NCBI GenBank assembly: GCA_003602645.1
Contig: QQSI01000010.1
Span: forward strand, 36,625-84,880
Length of the DNA: 48,256 nucleotides
DNA from: Candidatus Poseidoniales archaeon
GTDB taxonomy: Archaea > Thermoplasmatota > Poseidoniia > Poseidoniales > Poseidoniaceae
Direction of reading: 5' to 3'
A program made the position numbers and the translations under genes. A model generated the notes under the pieces. That model searched no databases, was not told where the DNA came from, and saw nothing but the letters and a program-made list of their open reading frames with translations. Numbering within the stretch: the first letter of the stretch is position 1; every line of letters starts with the position of its first letter. This document shows positions 36,607 through 45,942 of the stretch, in pieces.

Positions 36607-37731
36607 TCATGGCCACATCAGATGTTCAGGGTGCTTCGAACATTGCAACTTTGGCCCGCCTTTGTGTTCCACAACACCCAAGGCGGACTCACATTCCATA
36701 CACGTCGCTCGTTCAGCAATATGCTCCATCCAAGCCTGTCGGGTTTCCGGTTCATCCGCAGACGCCATCAGCTTAGCGAGTGGTTCTCGAATCGAACGGG
36801 GCACATTCATGCCTTTCGAGGTCCAGGGGTCTTCTAATTCTGAAAGATCAACCATTGTCGCTTTCATGTGGTTTAGTCGCGCACGGATGTCACTCGAAGA
36901 AGAGGGACCCCCATCTTCAACACCAAGCGGATACGGACCTCCTTTGGCGATGACTGGTACAAGGAAGTACGCTGCTAAGAAACCGCCTAAATGTGCCATA
37001 TGGGCAACATCGCTCGCCTGTTGCAAGCCCAACGTTTGGTAGGCCCGAAAAACTTCAAGGCCGAAGTAAATCAAGGCAATGACATACACTGGCCACTTTC
37101 GAATCAAAATGAGGGGAAAGGCGATTTCGTCGCGTGGCCATCCAGCTAAGTAGGCTCCAAACAAACCAAAAGCGGCACCTGAGGCCCCTAGTGAGGGTGT
37201 TGTGGAATCAAAATTCATCAGCCACCATGACACAGAACCACCCACTAAACCGACGAGATAGATCAAAGCAAATCGACGAAGACCAAGCCGCTGTTCAAGC
37301 GGAACTCCAACCAGAGCAATGACGAGAATATTTCCAAGAACATGCGTTGCGTCGAATGGATTGTGCAAAAATCCAGCAGTGATGAGCGTATGGGACCATT
37401 CAATCACGCCAGTGCGTTCCGGTATGAGCCAAAAATCTGACCACATGTACCATGAATCACCATCCATGAGTCCTTGCCGGATTGCAAACAAGTAAAGCAC
37501 CTGAACCAAGTAGCCCAAAAGCAAGCCAACAGTGAGCGATAATGCCAGCGAGGATTTGTGACGAAACGCCACGCTAATCGGCCAAAGTAAAGCGGAAGAC
37601 CAGAGCAAAAGGAGGGCCCATTCGCCCACACCAAATGCATCGATTCCAGTGGCCACAGCATGACCATAGCGGGCGAACTTTTGAGTGCATTGGCGAAGCA
37701 TATGAGGGGGAGCATTGATGGCAACAGCCAC
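36607..37731 (-). CDS. Rhomboid-family intramembrane serine protease with C-terminal Cys motif
   Basis: HVLGNILVIALVGVPLEQRLG; active-site GASGAAFGLFGAYL; H in AHMAHLGGFLAAY; C-term CMECESALGVV...LQCSKHPEH. Confidence 0.9.
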   Translation of the reverse strand: MAVAINAPPHMLRQCTQKFARYGHAVATGIDAFGVGEWALLLLWSSALLWPISVAFRHKSSLALSLTVGLLLGYLVQVLYLFAIRQGLMDGDSWYMWSDFWLIPERTGVIEWSHTLITAGFLHNPFDATHVLGNILVIALVGVPLEQRLGLRRFALIYLVGLVGGSVSWWLMNFDSTTPSLGASGAAFGLFGAYLAGWPRDEIAFPLILIRKWPVYVIALIYFGLEVFRAYQTLGLQQASDVAHMAHLGGFLAAYFLVPVIAKGGPYPLGVEDGGPSSSSDIRARLNHMKATMVDLSELEDPWTSKGMNVPRSIREPLAKLMASADEPETRQAWMEHIAERATCMECESALGVVEHKGGPKLQCSKHPEHLMWP

Positions 37732-37743
37732 ATTGGCAATTCC

Positions 37744-38958
37744 ATGGCAGGACCCCTTCTGGAGATTGAAGGCGTTGAAGTCAGACGAGGTATGGGGACC
37801 GTTCTTTCTGATTTTTCACTCGCTTTGCATCCCGGAGAAATCATTGTTCTTCATGGCCTCAATGGGTCAGGAAAATCGACTGTGCTCGAGACGGCTGCGA
37901 GACTTCTACCATTGGAACGAGGGCATGTGAATCACCACGGCTCGCTCACCATTCACGCTGATGGGCGACGAATCAACCCCCCTCATTCCTTTGGACTCAC
38001 GCTCCAGAGCAACGGTATGATTGGGAGTGAAACCGTAGAACATCACTTGACTATGGTCGCACAACTTTCAGGCGTGAACATTGACCTCAGGTCATTGTTG
38101 GAATCCTATGGACTTCTCCATCGAATGAGCGACCGAATGTGCTTTCTTTCTGGAGGGCAAGCAAGGAAGGTAGCCGTTCTAGCTGGATTGATCCCCGCAA
38201 TGGTTGCAACCACCCCCGTCATTACCTTGCTTGATGAGCCAGACTCTGGCTTGGATGAGACGGCCATTGAGGCATTGAAAGGGCACATTGAGTCCCTCGC
38301 AGGTTATGGACATGGATTTATCATCGCAACACATAATCCCGAACTTATGCAAATTGCAACACATTTGCATAATTTGAAGAAAAAGACAAAGCAAAAAACA
38401 ACGCCAACCGAAGGCTGGCAACCCCTCGGTAGCAAAACTGAACATACGTTCACAAGAATGCGAGCAGGTCACAGATACAGCCGGTCCACACGATCCGGTT
38501 TGGCCCGCAATGGGCTTGCTGCCCTGCTGGTTCTCGGTTGCGTTCTGGCTCTTGGCGACCCGCTACAACTGCCGAAAGGTCTCTGGCTCACTGGGGGGAT
38601 TTTGGCCCCTGCCTTTGCAGCCGGTTTAACCGGTGATCCAACAACGCACCTCTTGCGAGAGAACAGAGCCTATGACTGGTGGAGGGCTCAGGGCCAAACA
38701 ACCCCATCGGCCATAGGACTCGGTGCGTTGATTGGCCTTGTCGCCACCATGATTTCATGCTCGATATTCATCGGAACTTTGGATCCTATGTTCTTGTTCA
38801 TCGGGTCGTTTATTGGGGAGTCAACAATGCTTGGCGTTCGGATGCTTCACACCTCCACTCAACGATTAGCACGCCCCCAAGCCGTGTTCGTCAGGCTGCT
38901 TCTACCTGTGTTTATCCTTCCATGGGCGTTGATTGTAAGTTGGGCATCTGGGCTCTGA
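37744..38958 (+). CDS. ccmA: CcmA-like heme/cytochrome c maturation ABC ATPase fused to a C-terminal membrane domain
   Basis: LLEIEGVEVRRGMGTVLSDFSLALHPGEIIVLHGLNGSGKST; LSGGQARKVAVLAGL; LLDEPDSGLDE; about 150 aa hydrophobic C-term; followed by ccmC. Confidence 0.75.
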   Translation: MAGPLLEIEGVEVRRGMGTVLSDFSLALHPGEIIVLHGLNGSGKSTVLETAARLLPLERGHVNHHGSLTIHADGRRINPPHSFGLTLQSNGMIGSETVEHHLTMVAQLSGVNIDLRSLLESYGLLHRMSDRMCFLSGGQARKVAVLAGLIPAMVATTPVITLLDEPDSGLDETAIEALKGHIESLAGYGHGFIIATHNPELMQIATHLHNLKKKTKQKTTPTEGWQPLGSKTEHTFTRMRAGHRYSRSTRSGLARNGLAALLVLGCVLALGDPLQLPKGLWLTGGILAPAFAAGLTGDPTTHLLRENRAYDWWRAQGQTTPSAIGLGALIGLVATMISCSIFIGTLDPMFLFIGSFIGESTMLGVRMLHTSTQRLARPQAVFVRLLLPVFILPWALIVSWASGL

Positions 38959-38999
38959 GCACACCCAAGTTCAAGAAGGGGAACTGAGAGGTCGACACC

Positions 39000-39704
39000 A
39001 TGGCAGCCCGAAGTGCGGAAGCTCTCCTCGGCTTCGGTTTCATTGGCATCATGGCCACCCTCTATCTTGGGTTCCAATGGGCACCAAGCGTTTCGATTGA
39101 TGCCTTCGAATCGCCCGCTGCACAGCGTATTTTCTACTGGCACGTACCTGCTGCCTGGGCCGCCTTCATTGCCTTCGGGGTGTTGTTTTTAGGTTCCCTC
39201 ATGTGGTTTTTCAAGCGCAGTCCGTTGGGCTGGCGCCTGCATGTCGCAGGTGCTGAAGCCGGCTTAGCTTGTGGACTCATTACGGTGTGGTCAGGCTGCG
39301 TGTGGGGAGCTGCGGAATGGGGCACTCCGTGGGATTGGACTGACGTGCGACTCAACACATTTGGCTTACTCACCTTACTTGCTCTGTTCTTGGTTCTTGG
39401 TCGGCAGTCACAACCCGATGGGGTTGAAACCCGTGATACATTTTCCACCTTTGGATTGTACGGGTTCATCTTGGTCCCGCTGACATACATCGCAACGAGG
39501 ATTTGGGAAATCCGTCATCCCGGCCCGGTTATTGGTTCGGGCGATGGAAGTGGAACGCTTTCGGGAGACATGGCCCTGGTGCTCCTTCTTGGGGCAATTT
39601 CGTTTACAGTCTTCATCTCAGGCCACATGTTGATGTCCATGCGCATCACTGGTCTTGAACAACGCCTTGAACAGGTGCAACACAACATCGATGGAGGAAA
39701 ATGA
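39000..39704 (+). CDS. ccmC: Heme exporter / cytochrome c biogenesis protein CcmC
   Basis: RIFYWHVPAAWAAFIAFGVLFLGSLMW; WGAAEWGTPWDWTDVRLNTFGLLTLL; six-TM CcmC pattern. Confidence 0.9.
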   Translation: MAARSAEALLGFGFIGIMATLYLGFQWAPSVSIDAFESPAAQRIFYWHVPAAWAAFIAFGVLFLGSLMWFFKRSPLGWRLHVAGAEAGLACGLITVWSGCVWGAAEWGTPWDWTDVRLNTFGLLTLLALFLVLGRQSQPDGVETRDTFSTFGLYGFILVPLTYIATRIWEIRHPGPVIGSGDGSGTLSGDMALVLLLGAISFTVFISGHMLMSMRITGLEQRLEQVQHNIDGGK

Positions 39705-39705
39705 A

Positions 39706-39885
39706 ATGGATGGAATGACTTACTTGACCGTCGCTTATTTGGGCATGATCGTCGGCCTCGCCGTGTGGACTTGGACAGTTGTTACCCGGTCAAAATCCAT
39801 CGAGGCACGTCTTGAGGCTGTTGAAGCAAGCGTCGGCGTTTCTGCTGCGGAGGCTGACTCGGTCGCCAAAGAAGTGGATGCGTAA
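39706..39885 (+). CDS. CcmD-like small membrane protein
   Basis: Single TM YLTVAYLGMIVGLAVWTWTVVTRSKSIEARLEAVEA directly after ccmC. Confidence 0.65.
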   Translation: MDGMTYLTVAYLGMIVGLAVWTWTVVTRSKSIEARLEAVEASVGVSAAEADSVAKEVDA

Positions 39886-39945
39886 GGCGCTATGCAAGCC
39901 ACAGGTTCAAAGCGAGAACCACAAGCGTCCACATGAGGCAATCGT

Positions 39946-41022
39946 ATGGCAGGCAACCTTGGAGGCGAATTTTGTCTTGTCTGCGGTGCAGATCCTCCGC
40001 TGTATGGGGAACGAATGTGTGAACCCTGCCTCCGAAAACGCGTCAATTTAGTCAAGGTCCCTGAAAACATACCTTGGGTCCGATGTGCGCGATGTGGCAT
40101 TGTTGAAATTCAGGGGAAATGGGTTCAAATTTCCGAGGAGGAAATTTGGGATGAATTGATTCAACGGCATGTCCATTTTCACAAAGATGCAGAAGACATC
40201 GGGTTGGCACTTGAAACCCGCACTGTATCGGATCGCCATACCCTTTTGCACCTCCAAGTCGAGGGTGTCATTGAGGATTTATTGTTCAAAGAAGAACACA
40301 CCATGCGGGCCCGTATGGCAAACGGCGTCTGCCTCACCTGCACCCGCCGTGCAGGCAATTACTTCGAGGCAACGGTCCAATTGCGCTCAACCGGCCGACG
40401 GCTAAGTGAAGAAGAATTCACTGCACTACGAGCAACACTCGACAAGGTGTTGGATGAGCTCGCCGATGATCCAATGTTTTTCATTACTTCAGAAGGACCG
40501 GTCACAGGAGGTTATGATATTGTGCTCGGAAGCAAGGGTCTTGCTCGCACATGGGGCAGGCATTTGGTCACTGAATATGGAGGGCAGGTGGCAGAATCCA
40601 ACACCACGGTTGGTCGAAAAGATGGAATCGATGTCACAAGACTGACATTGTTATACAGAAAACCGGGTTACGACATCGGTGATGTATTGAAGTGGAGGGA
40701 CCATTTTTGGCGCCCGGCAACCTGGACAAAAGAAGGTGCCATCATGAGCAGAATCGATCGCCAGGAGCGAACAGGGGCAAGTTGGCGAGATTTAGAATCG
40801 GCCAATGTTGTTGCCCAGATGAAGGACCACATGATGATTGAATTAATCACTCAAGACGATTCTGTTGGGGAATTCTTAGACCCTAACACATGGCAGATGA
40901 CCTCGATACGATTGCCTTGGGATCATGTCAAAACCCGACCCCTTAGGGCTACAAAAATTGAAGGAGAATGGCTTGCATTGCACCATCTTGGTTGCGACGA
41001 GGAAGGAGGGAATCACTCATGA
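39946..41022 (+). CDS. nmd3: NMD3-family ribosome biogenesis protein
   Basis: N-term zinc-binding CLVCGADPPLYGERMCEPCLRKR...PWVRCARCGIVEIQGKW; archaeal NMD3 domain order. Confidence 0.88.
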   Translation: MAGNLGGEFCLVCGADPPLYGERMCEPCLRKRVNLVKVPENIPWVRCARCGIVEIQGKWVQISEEEIWDELIQRHVHFHKDAEDIGLALETRTVSDRHTLLHLQVEGVIEDLLFKEEHTMRARMANGVCLTCTRRAGNYFEATVQLRSTGRRLSEEEFTALRATLDKVLDELADDPMFFITSEGPVTGGYDIVLGSKGLARTWGRHLVTEYGGQVAESNTTVGRKDGIDVTRLTLLYRKPGYDIGDVLKWRDHFWRPATWTKEGAIMSRIDRQERTGASWRDLESANVVAQMKDHMMIELITQDDSVGEFLDPNTWQMTSIRLPWDHVKTRPLRATKIEGEWLALHHLGCDEEGGNHS

Positions 41023-42113
41023 GTTCCGAAGAAACAACCACTCTGGTTGACCTTGCCTTGGCGCTTGATAACGAAGGGATGATTGGATTGACTCAGGCCT
41101 TTGTTGAGGATCTGCGCAAGGGATTCAATCACATCGGGCCCGAACAGTTTGAATGGCTTGAATCCGTCTGTCGTCAACGATGGGCTGGCGTCCTATGCCT
41201 AGGCATGGGAGGCTCCGGCGTAGGAGGAGAATTCCTTTCAGGTTTAGCACAATTCCAAGGAAAGATGCCGGTTCATGTTCAACGTGATTACACCGCCCCT
41301 GCATGGTGGACGCCCTCATGGCTTGTGCTTGCCACATCACACAGTGGCAACACAGAAGAGACCCTTGAAGCAACTGAAACTGTTCTCAAGGCAGGAGCGA
41401 CGGTCGTGGTCGTTTCAACAGGTGGTGTTCTTGCAGGCCTTCCCGAACTCTATCCTAACTGCCACCTCATTCCATCGGTCGGTGGTCAGCCACCTCGAAG
41501 TGCATTTGGGCACCTGTTCAGCCGGCAGGTCGCTCTCTTGCGTCATCTCGGTGCGCTCCCAACTCCACCCGAAGGTGCTGATGAAATGATGCTTCAGCGG
41601 CTTCAAACCGCAATGGAGGGCTTTGACATCCTCAAGGACCCAGAAGGGGATATTGTTCAACTTGCCATGTGCATGGTGGACCGACCAATTGCTCTGATTG
41701 GGCCGACAGAATTGACCCCAGTCCTCAACCGATTCAAGAATCAATTGAATGAAAATGCGGCGAGATTCGCTCGGGTTGGGATCGTCCCGGAGATGAATCA
41801 CAATGAAAGTGTGGCTTGGGGGGGCATTGGTGGAGATCGTGATTCTTCCGGGATCGAACATGTTGTTCTTTTGCTCACCTGGAATGGAATGCATCAACGA
41901 GTCCAACAAAGAATGGATTGGATGATTGCCCATGCGGCCACAGATTTTGCGTGGAAAATCGAAGGTGAGGGCAAAACTTTGCTTGAATCGATGCTTCACC
42001 TCTGTATCTTGACGGATTGGATCTCATTGGCCCTCTCGTTCTTGCATGGGAAAGATCCTGCATCAATTGGGCCAATTTCTGCACTCAAGGCACACCTTGA
42101 CTCAGTCGAATAA
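41019..42113 (+). CDS. Bifunctional phosphoglucose/phosphomannose isomerase
   Basis: CLGMGGSGVGGEFLSGL; VLATSHSGNTEETLEA SIS motifs; NHNESVAW; ATGA overlap with nmd3. Confidence 0.9.
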   Translation: MSSEETTTLVDLALALDNEGMIGLTQAFVEDLRKGFNHIGPEQFEWLESVCRQRWAGVLCLGMGGSGVGGEFLSGLAQFQGKMPVHVQRDYTAPAWWTPSWLVLATSHSGNTEETLEATETVLKAGATVVVVSTGGVLAGLPELYPNCHLIPSVGGQPPRSAFGHLFSRQVALLRHLGALPTPPEGADEMMLQRLQTAMEGFDILKDPEGDIVQLAMCMVDRPIALIGPTELTPVLNRFKNQLNENAARFARVGIVPEMNHNESVAWGGIGGDRDSSGIEHVVLLLTWNGMHQRVQQRMDWMIAHAATDFAWKIEGEGKTLLESMLHLCILTDWISLALSFLHGKDPASIGPISALKAHLDSVE

Positions 42114-42800
42114 TCAGTACAATGCACCAAGCACCAATCGAGGGTCTGGGTAGTCAACCAGTGCTTGTTCACGGTCTGCTCGACGAACAACTCCGGGTAA
42201 ATCAGGTACCTTAGGTTCAATCAATGAGAGTTGAAAATGAACGTGCGGCTCCCATCCTCCATTTTCGTGTTTCTCCCCCATCGTGGCGATACGGGCACCG
42301 CTTTGAACGAGCTGGCCTGGAGCAAGACCGTCGAGACTCTCTGTCGATAGATGGCCATAAAGAGCCCAAACTTTGCGTTTCGGATTGATATCGTGTGGTG
42401 TTGGCGGCCACGAAAGTTCGTATTCAACGATCACGGTTGGCCCATAGGAACCATCTTCTGAATTTATCCCGAATGAGTGAATGGTCCCCTCAGCAAAAGA
42501 ATGGACTGGTGTACCTGCTGGCCCGCCAAGATCAATGCCGACGTGAAGATCCCGTTCACCACCAAACAAAGGGGTCGTGTACATGCCAGGCCGAACTTCA
42601 TCGTAGCGGCCGACTTGGTAAGTGAAAGGGCAATTCCAATCCTCTGAAGGCCCTCGAGTGAAATTGAAGACCCAATAAGGTTCATCGAAAATGACAACTG
42701 GGGCAAATTCCTTCCGCTCTGTGCCCATGTGCCTCGTATTGAGGCGTTTCATTTGATTGTTGGCCGAAGAATCAAAGCCTGAACCTTGATGCTCACCCAT
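42114..42800 (-). CDS. M23-family (LytM-like) metallopeptidase
   Basis: DLHVGIDLGGPAGTPVHSFAEGTI (HxxxD), VWALYGHLS, EPHVHFQL (HxH); start uncertain (42800 or 42752). Confidence 0.82.
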   Translation of the reverse strand: MGEHQGSGFDSSANNQMKRLNTRHMGTERKEFAPVVIFDEPYWVFNFTRGPSEDWNCPFTYQVGRYDEVRPGMYTTPLFGGERDLHVGIDLGGPAGTPVHSFAEGTIHSFGINSEDGSYGPTVIVEYELSWPPTPHDINPKRKVWALYGHLSTESLDGLAPGQLVQSGARIATMGEKHENGGWEPHVHFQLSLIEPKVPDLPGVVRRADREQALVDYPDPRLVLGALY

Positions 42801-45120
42801 GCTCATCACCGTGCTGCTCTTGTTGGCGGTCACGGCACTACCCGGATATGCCCTAAGTAGGGTATTGGATGGGAGTGCAGATCGAATTCGGAGAGCGATG
42901 CTCACCCCTTCGCTTGGGCTTTTGCTTGTCTACGGGTTCAGTGGAATATTGTTGTATTCAGATTTGTGGACTTGGGGTCTAATGAGTGCAGGGCTGTTGT
43001 TGCTCAACACTGCAGCACTCGCTCATATTCAACGCAGAGTTGATGAAAAAAGGAAACTAACACCATGGCAAGCATTGGAAGCTGCCATGCATGGTGAAGT
43101 GATTTCAAAGGAAGAAACAACATTGAGCGAAGAGGTAACTGCCCAACGGTGGTTCCAGTCCAACCGGCAACCATTGATGTTTGGAATCGCCCTTATCGCA
43201 GCCCTAAGTTGCTTGACGCTCCCCTTTTTGCAAGACCTTCCCTTTGGCGTGGATTGGATTGGGTTTTCGATGTTGAGCGGGCAGATACAAAGCACTGGCA
43301 GCATGGCTCTACCCGGTACTAATGAAGGATTTTGGACCTACCCCCCAGCGTACCCATCGCTTGCAGCTTGGCTGCAAATCACCTTAGGGTTGTCATCCGG
43401 AGAAGCCGTGTTCCACCTCGGACATTACAGCCTTTTTGCACTCTTTTTGGGCATTGGGGGAGCGATGGATCGACACGGTGCTGGAGCGCATGGGATGCTT
43501 GCCATGGCTTTTGGAGCTGGATTATTTGCCAAAACTTTTGATTCAGGGTACCCGACCGTTGCCAGCCAACTTGGATTGGTGGTGGGTCTTCTGGTTTTGC
43601 TGCGACCGTCGGCAACCAGAGCCAAGCACCACACAAGGGGCTTCGTGTTAGCTTTTCTTTGCGTCGTGTTGATTCATCCCACGGGAGCGATTTACCTTGG
43701 CATGCTGATGGCTGCACATCTTCTCATTGGGCTTCGACTGGATGAAAGGTACAGCGCAAACATTCAGAAAATTTTGATCACGAGCGCAACCTTACTCACC
43801 GGTGCGGCAGCAATTGCCTTGCTCATCTTAGCCCCACGTATGCTTGACGCTGCTGTGTTTGCTGAATATGGTTGGCAGGGTGGCCGCCCATTGATCACCT
43901 ACAATTTGCTGCTTCTGACAGGTGGGTTACTCGCAGCTTGGCGACTGAGAGCGACGGTCGAGGGAATGCTGCTGAGCACTTGGTTTGCAGGATTGTGGTT
44001 GTTGAGTGGCATCCACCTCATTGAGGGATTAGAACAAATCCCGATTCTTTCCCTGCTCTCTTATGTGCTGTATTCGATGGGCTTGCATGCCTTCCATGTA
44101 CCGTTAGCGGCATTGCTTGGTTTGTTATGGAGCGATGCAACAAACCTGACTGCCATTGATCAAAAAAGAGGATTCATGGGCATTGGATGGGACCCTCACC
44201 TTCAGTCCAAAATTTCAACAGGGCTCATGGCAAGCGTGATCATCGGAATCATCATTGGGAATTTACTGTTGATTCAAGTGAGTGAACATGATGAATTACG
44301 ACCAATTGGACAAGGTGAAATCGACCTCATGGAAGCGATAGAAGGGTTGCCTGAGGGAAGCATTGTGTTTTCCGAAAACGCTCAATGGGGCTATGTTTTG
44401 GATGCCCCAACGCATATCCAATTTACGAGTTTACCAACCCTTGGCTTGGTCCAACTCGAATCCTCGATTCAACCTCAAGCCACCTCCGCAGTGCTTGGAG
44501 ATCATCCCGAGGCGATTAGCGCCCTGAACATCACTCATGCTGTGTCTTCCCCGCTCGGCACCGTAGGTTGGTATCTTGCTCGCTCCTCCCATTGGTCGAT
44601 GCTTGTTGAACATCACGGCAGTGCGCTTTGGGCCTTCGATGCTTCTGGTCAAAGCGAGGAGCATCAGTTGACTTCCTTTGACGAGGATTCATGCAAGGAG
44701 GGGTGCATCACAAGAATTGACCCCTGGGCAAACCATCGATTCAGGGATCCATTCGAACTCGGAAATACTCGGCCTTTTCTGATCGAATCGATTGATACCT
44801 CCCTCTCATTCGAGTTTCAAGAACCAACGGTACCCGGCGGCCAATTGTGCATGGTGTTTGAAGCGGTCGGAAACCTCGAAGGGTTTACCGTCGTGCTTGA
44901 CCAGCACAATGAAACCTTCAATGATCTCGATTCAGGCTGGCATTCAGCCTGCATTGAAAATGTAAACTTGAGCGAAGGCACACAGGCACTGGATTTTGTT
45001 TGGGACGCTGAAAGTTCTTCAAATCGGCGTTGGATCAACCCAATCGGGTTCTCCGGCCGCGGTGACGCCCTGCTTGACCGCACTGGGCTGCGCATGCATT
45101 GGCTGGAATTTAGGGGATAA
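42799..45120 (+). CDS. Large polytopic membrane protein, GT-C glycosyltransferase-like topology
   Basis: About 12 hydrophobic segments then a soluble C-terminal domain; directly upstream of a GT2 gene. Confidence 0.6.
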   Translation: MLITVLLLLAVTALPGYALSRVLDGSADRIRRAMLTPSLGLLLVYGFSGILLYSDLWTWGLMSAGLLLLNTAALAHIQRRVDEKRKLTPWQALEAAMHGEVISKEETTLSEEVTAQRWFQSNRQPLMFGIALIAALSCLTLPFLQDLPFGVDWIGFSMLSGQIQSTGSMALPGTNEGFWTYPPAYPSLAAWLQITLGLSSGEAVFHLGHYSLFALFLGIGGAMDRHGAGAHGMLAMAFGAGLFAKTFDSGYPTVASQLGLVVGLLVLLRPSATRAKHHTRGFVLAFLCVVLIHPTGAIYLGMLMAAHLLIGLRLDERYSANIQKILITSATLLTGAAAIALLILAPRMLDAAVFAEYGWQGGRPLITYNLLLLTGGLLAAWRLRATVEGMLLSTWFAGLWLLSGIHLIEGLEQIPILSLLSYVLYSMGLHAFHVPLAALLGLLWSDATNLTAIDQKRGFMGIGWDPHLQSKISTGLMASVIIGIIIGNLLLIQVSEHDELRPIGQGEIDLMEAIEGLPEGSIVFSENAQWGYVLDAPTHIQFTSLPTLGLVQLESSIQPQATSAVLGDHPEAISALNITHAVSSPLGTVGWYLARSSHWSMLVEHHGSALWAFDASGQSEEHQLTSFDEDSCKEGCITRIDPWANHRFRDPFELGNTRPFLIESIDTSLSFEFQEPTVPGGQLCMVFEAVGNLEGFTVVLDQHNETFNDLDSGWHSACIENVNLSEGTQALDFVWDAESSSNRRWINPIGFSGRGDALLDRTGLRMHWLEFRG

Positions 45121-45169
45121 TTGGGGTTTTGAGCGAAGCGATGAAAACATCAAAGCGGTTCCTCATAGC

Positions 45170-45907
45170 ATGAAGAGCGTCACGGTGCTCCTTCCTACCT
45201 TGGACGAGGCCGAGGGAATCGCAGAGGTGGTCCCAAGGATCCCAATCCAAGAACTCCGAGCCTCAGGCTGGGTGGTTTCAGTCCTCGTCGTTGACGGTGG
45301 AAGCGATGATGGCACCATTGAAATCGCAAATCAACTCAATTGTAGAACCATGCGTCAGCATGGTAAAGGAAAAGGAGTGGCTATGCGGCAGGGGTTCTCT
45401 GCTTTCTTAGAAAGCGGCGATGATGCATTGGTGATGTTGGATGCCGATGGAACTTACCATCCAGAGGAAATGATTCGCATGTTGAAAGCCTTAGAAAAGG
45501 CAGATGTGGCGGTTGGAGACCGGCTAAAAGGTGCGATGGACCCCGATGCGATGACCCGTGTCAATTACTTTGGAAATCACTTGTTAACATGGTGTGCCGT
45601 TGCTCTTTACGGCGTACCAATGCCTGATTTATGTTCTGGGTATTGGGCGTTCACCCGGCGCTCGATCAAGGCGTTGAAATTGAATTCAATGCGTTTTGAA
45701 ATCGAGGCTGAGATGTACACTTCATGCGTTTTGGAACAGCTTGAAATTACTCATATTCCGATTCGTTATTCCAAACGCTTGGGGGAAGCAAAGCTCGGTT
45801 CTGTGAAGGATGGTTGGAACATTTTGAGAAAATTGCTTGTTCGTAGAATTTTCAAGGCCCCACCCCATTCTATTGAAGGGGAAGGAAACTTGAACATCGA
45901 ACAATGA
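45170..45907 (+). CDS. GT2 glycosyltransferase (dolichyl-phosphate hexose synthase-like)
   Basis: VTVLLPTLDEAEGIAEVV; VLVVDGGSDDGTIEIA; VMLDADGTYHPEEM; GDRLKG. Confidence 0.9.
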   Translation: MKSVTVLLPTLDEAEGIAEVVPRIPIQELRASGWVVSVLVVDGGSDDGTIEIANQLNCRTMRQHGKGKGVAMRQGFSAFLESGDDALVMLDADGTYHPEEMIRMLKALEKADVAVGDRLKGAMDPDAMTRVNYFGNHLLTWCAVALYGVPMPDLCSGYWAFTRRSIKALKLNSMRFEIEAEMYTSCVLEQLEITHIPIRYSKRLGEAKLGSVKDGWNILRKLLVRRIFKAPPHSIEGEGNLNIEQ

Positions 45908-45942
45908 ACAAGTCTCAAAACAGGCAAGAGGGAGGCACACGC

